From Candidatus Woesearchaeota archaeon (GTDB taxonomy: Archaea; Nanobdellota; Nanobdellia; Woesearchaeales; UBA11576), in NCBI GenBank assembly GCA_018668595.1, contig JABJCP010000035.1, positions 267,284-331,283 of the forward strand: DNA of 64,000 nucleotides, given 5' to 3'. Position 1 is the stretch's first letter; each line of letters begins with the position of its first letter. Both the position numbers and the translations under genes were made by a program. Below the pieces are notes generated by a model that was not told where the DNA came from, ran no database searches, and worked only from the letters and a program-made list of their open reading frames with translations. Shown piece by piece: positions 1 through 7,995 of the stretch.

Positions 1-217
1 TAGAAAACAAAATGTTTAAAGTGAATATTTTCCAATCTCTTTCAATACTCATTATATTTTCTTGTTTTACTTTTGTTTGATCTAAAATAACTGTTGTTTC
101 TGTATTGTCAATAATATTTGCAAACGCGTCAGAATCTGGTTTTTTTGCTTTGATTATTGCAAATCGTTCTTTCCAAATTGTTACTGTTGATTCATCGAAA
201 TAGTTATCTAGTTCCAT
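1..217 (-). CDS. ACT-domain-like protein, N-terminal part (runs off window edge)
   Basis: A frame opens at ATG 217 and stays open for 72 codons to the window edge, so the C-terminus is missing. The visible part reads FAIIKA, then TTVILD and DWKIFTLNILF. This resembles the small CASTOR-like ACT proteins, in which an E/S-rich strand is followed by a GW-type strand that starts the ligand-binding fold. If right, it would be a soluble amino-acid-sensing or regulatory protein. The assignment rests on a short stretch and is inference; the reading frame itself is clear. Confidence 0.5.
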   Translation of the reverse strand, partial: MELDNYFDESTVTIWKERFAIIKAKKPDSDAFANIIDNTETTVILDQTKVKQENIMSIERDWKIFTLNILFS

Positions 218-304
218 TTTATTGTTTTTAAATCATTCAGAGTATTTAATTTTTGCTTTATTTTCACAATAAATTTATATATTATTGTAATTGAATGCCG
301 TAAT

Positions 305-697
305 ATGTTAATTGCTAATATTAAATTCCAAAGAGCAGAAATAGGATCTTTTTCAATTAAAGACGGTGTTAGAATCAAGATTTTTTTTAGTGACGGATCC
401 AATAAAGTTCTTAGTTTTGAGCCTGGTTTATTGGATTTAGATAAAGATGCTCATGTTATTATTAGCAAGGTTAGGCAGTATGAGAAAGAGCTTAACATGA
501 AGCTAGTAGAGCGAGGAGATTCATTCTTAGATAGTTTTGTTAATGTTGTTATTGAAGATGAAGAGGGTGTAGAGGCTAAGCTAAAGGTTTTTTTACGTAA
601 GATTAAGGATAGCATTAGTCATTTAAGAGGTAGTCGTATGGCTACAGGTTATCTGGATACAATTAATAGAGTTAAAGGTATTAAGGAAGAATTCTGA
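305..697 (+). CDS. Hypothetical protein, 130 aa
   Basis: No family recognised. The N-terminal 50 residues look beta-rich, with alternating hydrophobics around RIKIFFSDGS. The C-terminal half is charged and helical. There is no signal peptide, membrane segment or cysteine, so a soluble cytoplasmic protein is likely. A TATA-like stretch (tttatatatta, about 274-284) lies some 25 bases before ATG 305, which suggests a leaderless transcript. It is divergent from the ACT-like gene. Confidence 0.7.
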   Translation: MLIANIKFQRAEIGSFSIKDGVRIKIFFSDGSNKVLSFEPGLLDLDKDAHVIISKVRQYEKELNMKLVERGDSFLDSFVNVVIEDEEGVEAKLKVFLRKIKDSISHLRGSRMATGYLDTINRVKGIKEEF

Positions 698-718
698 TTC
701 TATTTTTTTAGTTTTTTG

Positions 719-859
719 TTAAACTTCTCGCACAATTTGATCTGCACTTTTTTCAGTAACTAACTTGCCTTCTGTTGAGCAGTAAGGGCATCTTGTTGGT
801 GCGCGATTACTTTTTGGTACGAATCTATAATTACAATTCATACATCTGTAGTTTGCCAT
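719..859 (-). CDS. Small zinc-ribbon protein, 46 aa
   Basis: This short gene encodes a 46-residue protein with two cysteine pairs, CMNC near residue 6 and CPYC near residue 25. It is followed by a charged helix ending in VREV. The spacing fits a one-zinc ribbon of the rubredoxin-like kind common in archaea, used for nucleic-acid or protein contacts. A good ribosome site (gaggtgat) lies just upstream of ATG 859. Its 3' end faces the end of the 305-697 gene. The partner is unknown; the fold call is from the cysteines. Confidence 0.8.
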   Translation of the reverse strand: MANYRCMNCNYRFVPKSNRAPTRCPYCSTEGKLVTEKSADQIVREV

Positions 860-1013
860 ATTATCACCTCTTAACTCAATTTAGTTTATTATTTCTTTTC
901 TATATAAATTTTATTCTTTACTTTTGTTCAAATTTGCAGATTTTAGGGTTTTAAACCCAAATCAACCTTTTAAAATTCTTACTTTTTAGTAGTAAATAAA
1001 CAGAAAAATTTAT

Positions 1014-1104
1014 AAAGAGAATTACATTTCCTATAGATAGTTTTGATTAATCTATTATTTCAACAACTGTAGTTGTTCAAATTATCAAAATCAAAACTCT
1101 CTTT
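1014..1104 (+). promoter_or_regulatory. TATA box and nested hairpin leader
   Basis: A TATA box (tttataaa, about 1009-1016) is followed by nested inverted repeats: agttttgatt (1039-1048) pairs with aatcaaaact (1089-1098), and aacaac pairs with gttgtt around 1062-1077. An outer arm, aaagaga (1014-1020) with tctcttt (1098-1104), overlaps the TATA box. If transcription starts about 25 bases after the TATA box, the RNA starts almost exactly at the 10-bp stem. The stem would then lie in the leader of the 1156 gene or form a small RNA. Confidence 0.5.
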
Positions 1105-1155
1105 GAGAATTTTGTGCAAATTTCATATGTTAATCAAAGTTCTTAATATATTAAA

Positions 1156-1644
1156 ATGGTAATGTCTAATGGATTAGGGGATGGAGAACTGGTAAAAAAT
1201 CAAGAAAAAAAACTAGTTAGATTAGAAGTTATGTTACCAGAATCTAAATATGTTAAGGAATGGGGTTATTCGCAAGGAACAACATATGCAAGTATGACAC
1301 TTAATATTGCAATAAAAGCAGAATATGATTTTGATCTTATGCAAAAATTATTAGTTGATAGTGGTTTGCAAATTAATAGCATTTCAAATGGAGGAATTTT
1401 TGTTGACAAGAGATGGTTTAAAGGAGATCTGACAAAAGATTCAAGATATGATATTCGCGTTTCAGGTCAACATGATGGTGGTTTTACCAAAGTTCAATTA
1501 TATGCAAATTCAAATTACAAAAAAGATAATCCTAAAATTCAAGATTTTCCAACATTAGTTAAAGTAGTTTCAGATTATATTAATCAAGTTGAAAAAACAA
1601 AAGAAGAAAAACAAGACGATCCTGATTTATTACACGACGCATAA
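1156..1644 (+). CDS. Hypothetical protein, 162 aa
   Basis: No family recognised. Residues 20-130 look alpha/beta, and the C-terminus is an acidic, Lys-rich tail (EKTKEEKQDDPD). There is no signal peptide or membrane segment. Two in-frame ATGs (1156 and 1162) are possible starts; no strong ribosome site separates them. The gene follows the hairpin-bearing leader at 1039-1098. It is probably cytoplasmic. Confidence 0.7.
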   Translation: MVMSNGLGDGELVKNQEKKLVRLEVMLPESKYVKEWGYSQGTTYASMTLNIAIKAEYDFDLMQKLLVDSGLQINSISNGGIFVDKRWFKGDLTKDSRYDIRVSGQHDGGFTKVQLYANSNYKKDNPKIQDFPTLVKVVSDYINQVEKTKEEKQDDPDLLHDA

Positions 1645-1764
1645 ACCTATGTTAATTTAATTATATATCATTTTTTTTATCTTAATTACTTTTTTCAAAA
1701 GGGGCTATGATTTATAACCAGTAAATTTAACTAGTCAGATAATTATATTTTCGGAGGGGCAAAA

Positions 1765-2352
1765 ATGGAAGATTTACAAACAATGATTCAGAAAACAGTT
1801 TTAGAATTAGAGTTGGATGATGTGGTTCAACAAACAGTTTTTACAGGTATTGCAAACGCATTAGCTATTTCAAATTCTAAATTTCAAGAATATTGTAGTT
1901 CACCTGAACTTCAACAAAAATACGATAAAGATCCTGAAACTGTTGACGAAGAAGTGCAGATTTACAATGACATGGGTAAAAAAATGGGTTCTATTTTTAG
2001 AAATGCTTATGATTCTCGAGATGAGTTCGAATCTCTTGGAGAACAAGCAGAAAAACTAAGAGATAATTTAGCAGATTCATTTACAGAAATATATGTTTTA
2101 TTATTATCTAATCAAGCATATAGTGATTTTATCGCTAAAAAAGTTGAAGGTCTTGCTGACTTAGGGGAAGAAGAATTAGAAAAATTAGAGCAAGAGGGTG
2201 AAGAAGGAATTGTTAACAGAACTAAAGAGTTTGCCAAAGAATTTGTTGATAAGTTAGAAGTCAAAGATGAAACAAAAACATATTTAGTATCTCAGTCCGA
2301 ATTTTTAGCAAGACAATTTATTGCTGTAGATAAACGCAGTTCTTATTTTTAA
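1765..2352 (+). CDS. Hypothetical acidic helical protein, 195 aa (paralogue 1)
   Basis: An acidic, almost all-helical protein without signal or membrane segments. Its N-terminus (MEDLQ...DDV...A.A.S) aligns with the start of the next gene, and both end in a region containing EFA-type helices, so the two are diverged tandem paralogues. The ribosome site cggagggg lies a few bases before ATG 1765, and a TATA-like tttataac lies near 1709. Residues 130-150 form a Glu-rich stretch. Function unknown; the co-directional pair suggests a hetero-oligomer or simple duplication. Confidence 0.75.
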   Translation: MEDLQTMIQKTVLELELDDVVQQTVFTGIANALAISNSKFQEYCSSPELQQKYDKDPETVDEEVQIYNDMGKKMGSIFRNAYDSRDEFESLGEQAEKLRDNLADSFTEIYVLLLSNQAYSDFIAKKVEGLADLGEEELEKLEQEGEEGIVNRTKEFAKEFVDKLEVKDETKTYLVSQSEFLARQFIAVDKRSSYF

Positions 2353-2405
2353 TAAATTTTTAATATTTTAAAATTATTTTATTTAATTTCCTGGAGGGGA
2401 TTTTA

Positions 2406-2936
2406 ATGATAGATGAACTTTCAAATAAAATTGAAACAGTTGTTAGGGATTGTGGAATCGATGATGTTTTTGAATCTATTGTAGGTTACGCTTTGTCAGA
2501 AAGTGCAAAAGAAGCAGTGGTAAAGTGCAAAAATTATTTAGAGTCTGAAATAAGAGTGCAGTATGAAGCAAGTTTTAAAACTTGGGAATCAGATATAGAT
2601 TTAATTAGCAATCTTGCAGATAAAGTTGTTGAGTATTTTAAAGAAGATTTTCAAAAAAAAGATGCAATTATTAGTTTGTTAGATAATAAAGAATTTGATT
2701 TAATGGATACATACTCTGGTTTAATTTCAGATCAGTATAAACTTTCTATGGTTGATTCAACATTTCGTAAATTTATGTCTGAAAAAATAATAGAAATTCC
2801 TCAAGAAAAATCAAATGCTGAATTCGAAAGTGAAATCTTCAAAATAACGGAAGAGTTTGCAGAAAAATTAAATTTAACAATTTATAACGATAATAAATCT
2901 AAAGTAAATGAATATTTGCATTCTTTATTTACTTAA
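2406..2936 (+). CDS. Hypothetical acidic helical protein, 176 aa (paralogue 2)
   Basis: Second member of the tandem pair. It shares with its upstream neighbour the N-terminal pattern (short acidic start, then DDVF with a following A..S helix) and the overall helical, acidic character, but it lacks the Glu-rich stretch. It starts 53 bases after the preceding stop with its own strong ribosome site (ctggagggg), so it can be translated independently on a shared transcript. No known domain is recognised. Confidence 0.75.
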   Translation: MIDELSNKIETVVRDCGIDDVFESIVGYALSESAKEAVVKCKNYLESEIRVQYEASFKTWESDIDLISNLADKVVEYFKEDFQKKDAIISLLDNKEFDLMDTYSGLISDQYKLSMVDSTFRKFMSEKIIEIPQEKSNAEFESEIFKITEEFAEKLNLTIYNDNKSKVNEYLHSLFT

Positions 2937-3073
2937 GTTTATTTATTTATTTATTTTCTTGTAGTTTTATTTGGTTCATTTATTCATTCTTGCATTTTTT
3001 TCTTTCTTTCTTTTCTCTATGTTTAACTAATATAAGCTAAATATATTTAACTTAGTTTTATATTTTTTTAGTT

Positions 3074-3472
3074 ATGGAATTCGAAAATAATAATCCAATA
3101 AATTCAACTATAAAGCAAAATCTTGCATTGATGAATTCAACTTCAGAAGGATCTTTAATGGATATATTGATTGAAGATAGTTTAGGTGGTAATGCAGGGG
3201 ATTGGAATGATTTGTCTTGTGTTGCTACAAATTTTTGTTATAATCCGAACACTGGAGCATTAATTAAGTTTGATAATTATTCTGAGGAGTCTCAAATGCT
3301 TGGTGCTTGTTCTCGCGGTTATTTTAGAATTGCGATTGATTTCAAAGAGCTTGATGACAAAGTAAGTTCTGGAATTATTGAGTTAGATGCAAGGGATGCT
3401 TCTGATTCTGCGAAAATTGTTCTTAAAAAAACAGTCGAAGAATTTAATCGTTTGAATTCGTTTTACGGCTAA
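3074..3472 (+). CDS. Hypothetical protein, 132 aa
   Basis: No family recognised. The first 35 residues are polar and Asn/Ser-rich. The middle part carries three cysteines (about residues 49, 55 and 78) around CVATNFCYNP and GACSRGYF, and the C-terminus is helical. A TATA-like stretch (atatatttaactt) lies about 25-30 bases upstream, consistent with a leaderless start at ATG 3074. The next gene follows after a 40-base gap on the same strand. Confidence 0.65.
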   Translation: MEFENNNPINSTIKQNLALMNSTSEGSLMDILIEDSLGGNAGDWNDLSCVATNFCYNPNTGALIKFDNYSEESQMLGACSRGYFRIAIDFKELDDKVSSGIIELDARDASDSAKIVLKKTVEEFNRLNSFYG

Positions 3473-3512
3473 ATTATTCATTTAGTAATTAAAATTTGTG
3501 AGGGATGTTGAA

Positions 3513-3845
3513 ATGGTTGTACATACAATTGATGGAAATAAAGATTATAGACAAGGATTAGAATTAACACTAAAATTGGAAGAAGATGATAAAGTTTTGT
3601 TTAGATTCAAAGGGGGTTGTGATGATCGTTCTTATCCAGTTTTGCATGTTGTAGATCAACTTCATAAAAAAGGTTTTGATATGAGACTCCTTGCTGAGTT
3701 TCCTTATGGTGCATTTAGATATGAGCCAGAAAACAATAGACCAAAAATGCCGCATGATATTTATTCATTAATTGGATCTGGCAGTGGAGATGCAGTTCAT
3801 CCTCAATATGTTAATGAAATTGTTGCTAAGAAAAAGAATAGTTAA
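3513..3845 (+). CDS. Hypothetical protein, 110 aa
   Basis: A small soluble protein with a beta-rich N-terminal half, then a helix containing HVVDQLHKKG and a polar C-terminus. No known family. A GTG at 3498 is in frame, but ATG 3513 is preferred because a ribosome site (gtgaggg, 3498-3504) sits eight bases before it and would otherwise be inside the coding sequence. It is co-directional with the 3074 gene. Confidence 0.65.
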   Translation: MVVHTIDGNKDYRQGLELTLKLEEDDKVLFRFKGGCDDRSYPVLHVVDQLHKKGFDMRLLAEFPYGAFRYEPENNRPKMPHDIYSLIGSGSGDAVHPQYVNEIVAKKKNS

Positions 3846-3882
3846 TTTTTAATTTTTTTTTTAAATATTGTTTTTAAAATTT

Positions 3883-4311
3883 TTATTCTTCAGTCACATG
3901 CTGGATAAATGCGTTGTAATGGTTTGACATGCTGTATGGGAGTTCAGTTCCCCAAATTCCTTTAGGATTTACATAAATTCCGACGAGACATTTAGCATCT
4001 ATACTATACATAAGTCGTTTACATAAAGAATGAGGATCTTGTATTCCTTCAAAGTTTTTTATAATCAATAAATAATTAGGATCGTCTGTTTGAATTGTAG
4101 GTAATTGTTCTTCATCAAGTTTTATTTCTTTAAATTCAAAAGGTAGATTTTTTCCTGTTAATTTATCTGATAAATAATCTATACTGTTTTGAAATATTTG
4201 TTCATTTGATCTGCAAAAAAATATTGTTGGTCCGGATTCAGAAAATGAATATCCTGTTACTAAACCATCTAATCGTTCTGTAATTTCGGTTGGAAGATCT
4301 GTATTTTTCAT
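3883..4311 (-). CDS. Hypothetical protein, 142 aa
   Basis: No family recognised. Alternating beta strands and helices (TIFFCRS, NYLLIIKNF, KCLVGIYV) suggest a compact alpha/beta domain without membrane segments. It is convergent with the 3513 gene and lies upstream, on the same strand, of nothing obvious. The start at ATG 4311 is the first ATG; no clear ribosome site is seen, so a leaderless transcript is possible. Confidence 0.65.
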   Translation of the reverse strand: MKNTDLPTEITERLDGLVTGYSFSESGPTIFFCRSNEQIFQNSIDYLSDKLTGKNLPFEFKEIKLDEEQLPTIQTDDPNYLLIIKNFEGIQDPHSLCKRLMYSIDAKCLVGIYVNPKGIWGTELPYSMSNHYNAFIQHVTEE

Positions 4312-4418
4312 TTTATTTGCCTGTTTATTTACTGGTCATATTGACTTTAATGTCTCAGAATATGTTTGCTATTTATAAGTCTTTCTATTTGTAATTACTG
4401 GCGAGTTACTAATTGTGG

Positions 4419-4718
4419 CTAATAATGATTTGATTCTTCTTCAGATTCTTCAATCCTATAAAGCTGTCCTGAAACATAAGAGTCATCATCGTGAATTTGT
4501 TTGATAGTCATAGCAAAAGCATTGGCTTTATACCACAGATTCTGCGCTTTAGCTCCATCTGCTATTATGCAATACGGTGTGCGTCTAGAACACCAATATT
4601 TTGATTCATTTCCAACAATAGGATTCCCAAGCGGCCTTGGGTAAACAGTCTCTCCTGTGCTTTTTTTAACAAATCTTCCATCTTTGAACAATATCTCTTC
4701 TAGTTTGCGTTTTGCCAT
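4419..4718 (-). CDS. Hypothetical protein, 99 aa
   Basis: A small protein starting MAKRKLEEIL, with two cysteines (CSRRTPYC) in the middle and an acidic C-terminus (EESEEESNHY). No family recognised. A very strong ribosome site (ggaggaggg) lies just upstream of ATG 4718, so expression at the protein level is likely. It is co-directional with eL15 but separated from it by about 280 bases with hairpins. Confidence 0.7.
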   Translation of the reverse strand: MAKRKLEEILFKDGRFVKKSTGETVYPRPLGNPIVGNESKYWCSRRTPYCIIADGAKAQNLWYKANAFAMTIKQIHDDDSYVSGQLYRIEESEEESNHY

Positions 4719-4902
4719 GTAATTCCCTCCTCCTGCATATCTGATGTGTTGTTTAGCGCTTAATCTATTGCTCTATTCCAATAATAATTAATAAAGAATA
4801 CAATAAAAATGTTATGTATGTATTTTATGCCTTTTACGTACTTTAATAAAAAATAACATAAAAAAAGAAATGGAAAAAATTTAATAAAAAATTAAAAGTT
4901 TA

Positions 4903-4996
4903 TTTCAAATTTATGTTGATGAATTTAAATTTGAAATGCAGAAAATCGAGTGTAATAAGATGCTGCGCAATTCAATGCGCAGAATTACTCGATTTT
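4903..4996 (-). terminator. Double hairpin after eL15
   Basis: Two hairpins follow the eL15 stop codon on the minus strand. The first is a two-step stem: aaaatcgagt (4942-4951) pairs with actcgatttt (4987-4996), enclosing ctgcgca (4963-4969) paired with tgcgcag (4976-4982). The second pairs tttcaaattt (4903-4912) with aaatttgaaa (4927-4936). The GC-rich inner stem is unusual in this AT-rich DNA. Likely a 3'-end processing or termination structure for the eL15 mRNA. Confidence 0.55.
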
Positions 4997-4998
4997 TT

Positions 4999-5577
4999 TC
5001 ATTTCGCTCTTCGCTTATTCGCTCTTAGTCCAGGTCTAATTTTCTCAGCACCCTTACCTTTGTTTCTCAAACCACGACTCTTTCTACCTGCACTTGTAAG
5101 TCCTCTAGTGACTCTTCTTGCTTGTCCAGGTTTAGTAGCCCACTTAAGATTTTTATCTTTTACAATTTGAGGGTGAGCTGTATCGACGAGAATTACTTCG
5201 TGCCAATGATATTTTCCATCTTTAGCAACCCAGTATGAATTTATAACATTGCAGTTTGGATACTTTTTTTGTACTCTTTCTTCTGCAACTCTTTGATAAT
5301 TTACTCCAAGAATTTTAAGTCTTCTCATTGCTTTTGGTCTTCTACCGCCTGCAAATTTAGGACGCATTCTTCCGCCTCTATTAACTCTTTGTCTTATTAG
5401 AATTATTCCTTGTTTTGCTTTATATCCTAAAGAACGAGCTCGATCTAATCTTGTAGGTCTCTCGATTCGAACTGTTACAGGCTCTCTTCGCCATTTAATA
5501 AGCCTTTCTCTCCACAATTCAGGTATATTAGCTTTAGGTTTCTTCCAAAGCTCTTTAACGTATTTTAAATATCCCAT
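4999..5577 (-). CDS. rpl15e: Large subunit ribosomal protein eL15
   Basis: The 192-residue protein is the archaeal/eukaryotic 50S protein eL15. It starts MGYLKYVKELWKKPK and contains IERPTRLDRARSLGYKAKQG, RVNRGGRMRPKF and the HWHEVILVD segment, and it ends in a very basic RNA-binding tail (GLRANKRRAK). The length matches the family's usual 190-200 residues. It contacts 23S rRNA in the large subunit. It stands alone on the minus strand, with a TATA-like attTATAAAca near 5700 and a double hairpin after the stop. Confidence 0.97.
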   Translation of the reverse strand: MGYLKYVKELWKKPKANIPELWRERLIKWRREPVTVRIERPTRLDRARSLGYKAKQGIILIRQRVNRGGRMRPKFAGGRRPKAMRRLKILGVNYQRVAEERVQKKYPNCNVINSYWVAKDGKYHWHEVILVDTAHPQIVKDKNLKWATKPGQARRVTRGLTSAGRKSRGLRNKGKGAEKIRPGLRANKRRAK

Positions 5578-5781
5578 TTTTACTTAGCCTCCATTGTTTT
5601 GCTATTTAAAGCACTCTAAATGAATTTAAAGTACTTTTTTTGAGATTCAGGTAAGCTATTACCTACATTTCTCAAACATAACAATCAAAGATGTGTTTAT
5701 AAATGTTTTCCGAATATATTACTACTGATGAGTGATCAATAATCGGAACATTTATATATTAGTTCAAGACAAAAATTACTT
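5578..5781. promoter_or_regulatory. Divergent promoter region, eL15 / phosphoesterase
   Basis: This 204-base spacer holds a plus-strand TATA box (tttatatatta, about 5751-5761) about 25 bases before ATG 5782. A minus-strand TATA-like box (atttataaac) near 5700 serves eL15. Between them an imperfect inverted repeat, aatgttttccga with tcggaacatt, spans about 5701-5752 and could be a regulator site shared by both genes. Confidence 0.5.
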
Positions 5782-6786
5782 ATGGTCGAAAAAAGATATG
5801 GTATAATTGCAGATTTGCACAAACATCCTGCAATTGTTGGTTTAGCAGTAGATGCACTTATCAAAGAAGGTATTGATACTTTAATTCTTAATGGAGATCT
5901 TGGAAATGATGCAGTAATTCAAGTAGCTGGAGGTCAAGCTAAAGTTTCAGGCTATGATTTTATCGACGCTGTTTTAGAAATCGTTGCTCAAAAAGGTCTT
6001 GAAACATTTGTTTCTGCAGGAGGAGTTGATAAAATTCATGTTCAACCAGGAAGTCACGAATCTGTTGCGGCATTCCATGAAGTTATAAAAGAAAAATCAA
6101 AAAAATATTCTAATATTATTAGTGTTTTTGACGTTCCAAAAGTCGAAGAAGATTCTCATCATTTAGTTTTTCTTCCAGGATCTGATTGGGTTAGTGGAGG
6201 ACAATATCATGTTTTTCCTGAAAGTTCAGGTCTTAAAAGCGGAGTTTATCTTAATGATGGTTCAAATTATCATAAAATAGAAGACGATAATTTAATGAGT
6301 CAAATTGCAGCAGATCCTAGATATAGAGACTCTCTTATGTGGGTTACTAATATGGAGGATGTTAGAGATCTTGTAACCCAACCTGATAAAACAATTCTTG
6401 TTTCACATATACCTCCAAAATTTGATAATGTTGATAATTGTGTTGACTTTGCACATTTTTGTAAAATTAATGATGGTGGGATAGCTCCTATTTTTGCTGC
6501 AGACTATTTCAGAGCTCAAGGCGCAACGGTTGTGGAAAAAAAGGAAAATAGAGGTAATGCTGATTTAAGAAAATTAATTGATGATGTTGGAATTACTAAA
6601 GGAGTTCATAACCATTTTCACGAATCAGGTCATAGAGCAAACAATTTAAGATCTGATTCTGTAAAACAAGGAGAATTTGTCGACGATCTTTTTTATAATT
6701 CGGGAAGTCCTGATCAAGGTCAGTGTGGTATTTATAGTGTAAGAAGTGATGGAAAAGTTGCTTACAAAAATATTTCTTTATCTTAA
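5782..6786 (+). CDS. Calcineurin-like metallophosphoesterase
   Basis: The 334-residue protein carries the motifs of the two-metal phosphoesterase fold: ADLHKH (D11/H13) at the start, NGDLGND near residue 38, PGSHE in place of the usual GNHE near residue 96, SHIPP near residue 210 and VHNHFHE near residue 280. It would hydrolyse a phosphoester; the substrate is not evident. The Asn-to-Ser change in GNHE is noteworthy because the Asn is normally a metal ligand. No signal peptide. It is not an obvious Mre11: no Rad50 is adjacent and the C-terminal domains differ. A TATA box suggests a leaderless start. Confidence 0.8.
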   Translation: MVEKRYGIIADLHKHPAIVGLAVDALIKEGIDTLILNGDLGNDAVIQVAGGQAKVSGYDFIDAVLEIVAQKGLETFVSAGGVDKIHVQPGSHESVAAFHEVIKEKSKKYSNIISVFDVPKVEEDSHHLVFLPGSDWVSGGQYHVFPESSGLKSGVYLNDGSNYHKIEDDNLMSQIAADPRYRDSLMWVTNMEDVRDLVTQPDKTILVSHIPPKFDNVDNCVDFAHFCKINDGGIAPIFAADYFRAQGATVVEKKENRGNADLRKLIDDVGITKGVHNHFHESGHRANNLRSDSVKQGEFVDDLFYNSGSPDQGQCGIYSVRSDGKVAYKNISLS

Positions 6787-7847
6787 TTCAAAGTATTTAT
6801 TATCAATTCATAACCTCGACCACCAGGAGAATTTGCTCCAATCAATCGATCACTTAAATCTGAAAATTTACCATAGAATTCACTAAGTGCATATTTTTTT
6901 ATTTCTTCATTTGTTGCAAGATTTAAATTTTTAACATTGCACACTCCCACAATTCCATCTGAATGAGTTTCAATATTAATCAATTCAATATCGCATTTTG
7001 CAGGATCATATTGTAACATATTTGTTCCAAAAAAACTAGTTAGTGCGTGAATTTTTCCAAGTTTTAGATTAAATGCATTTATTATTGAATTCGAATCTAC
7101 TTTGTTAACTCCATTATGTGCGTGTGTTGCAAGCAAAATAACTTCATTTTTTGTAAATAGATTATAGTCTGTAGGATTAGGAATATTGAATTTTTTAGCA
7201 GAATTTTGTAAAACTAAATCTTCTTCATTATTTGGTAATCTGAATGGATTTTTTAAATTTTTTTGATTAATCAAATGAGTTCTAAATTCAATTTCGTGAG
7301 GTGTGATTTCAATAATGTGTTCTGAATCATAAAATAGCTCGACGAAATAATGTGCAATATATTCTGCAGCAGCGTGCATTGACAAAGCACAATTAAGATG
7401 ATCTGTTAATGGTTTAAAATTTTTTTCTAAAACAGAGTTATTTAATGCAGTTTCATGTTGTTGTGCATATGATCTGATAAATTCTTTCATACTTTTATTT
7501 AAATTAAAATGATATCCGTGAAAAACTTCGTGAACAAAATGTTCTGGTTTAATATCTTTTTTTTCTGTTTCATTTGGAAATTCGATTATATTATCTTTAT
7601 TAAGTGGTCTATATTGTGCAATTATTGTTCCGAGTTTAGGTTTGTGTAGGGCATCGGAATTAGTTTTTTGATCTATTTCTGTTTTGAATAATTCTTGATC
7701 AAACTCAGGTTTCACAGAAGTTTTTTCAATTCGTCCTGCTTTAAATTGAATATAATTTACATTAAGAAATTTAGAAATGAGTTGACTTTTTTCATCAACA
7801 AATTTTTGAAGCTCTGCTATTTTTCCTTCTTCACTCAATACACTCAT
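6783..7847 (-). CDS. Zincin-like protein with HEVFH motif
   Basis: The protein (354 aa from ATG 7847; 370 aa from GTG 7895) has a metallopeptidase-type HExxH motif, HFVHEVFHGYHF, near its residue 106, followed by a helix with AAAEYIAHYFVE that could supply a third ligand. No signal peptide is seen, so an intracellular protease or a degenerate relative is possible. ATG 7847 is preferred because a TATA-like tttataaa lies about 25 bases before it. The 3' end overlaps the phosphoesterase by four bases, convergently. The motif recalls the HERFH domain at 32.8-35.4 kb, but no wider similarity is evident by eye. Confidence 0.6.
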   Translation of the reverse strand: MSVLSEEGKIAELQKFVDEKSQLISKFLNVNYIQFKAGRIEKTSVKPEFDQELFKTEIDQKTNSDALHKPKLGTIIAQYRPLNKDNIIEFPNETEKKDIKPEHFVHEVFHGYHFNLNKSMKEFIRSYAQQHETALNNSVLEKNFKPLTDHLNCALSMHAAAEYIAHYFVELFYDSEHIIEITPHEIEFRTHLINQKNLKNPFRLPNNEEDLVLQNSAKKFNIPNPTDYNLFTKNEVILLATHAHNGVNKVDSNSIINAFNLKLGKIHALTSFFGTNMLQYDPAKCDIELINIETHSDGIVGVCNVKNLNLATNEEIKKYALSEFYGKFSDLSDRLIGANSPGGRGYELIINTLN

Positions 7848-7995
7848 ATATTTGGTATTGTTACAAGATTTATAAAATTTATGCAAATTAATCACTAAAA
7901 AGTAAATACTGTGTTATAATGTGTATTATTTATAAGTATAATGAGGAAATTTTACTTAATTTTAAATACCTCTTCAAAATATAGTTGATAATACA

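Noticed and set aside
4913..5170. Open frame on the plus strand opposite eL15
   Set aside because: It is the shadow of the eL15 coding sequence; its residue composition is Leu/Phe-rich without a ribosome site.
5782..6786. Metallophosphoesterase as Mre11, partner of the Rad50 gene
   Set aside because: The genes are 11 kb apart and the motif set (GSHE, late VHNHFHE) and C-terminal part do not fit Mre11.
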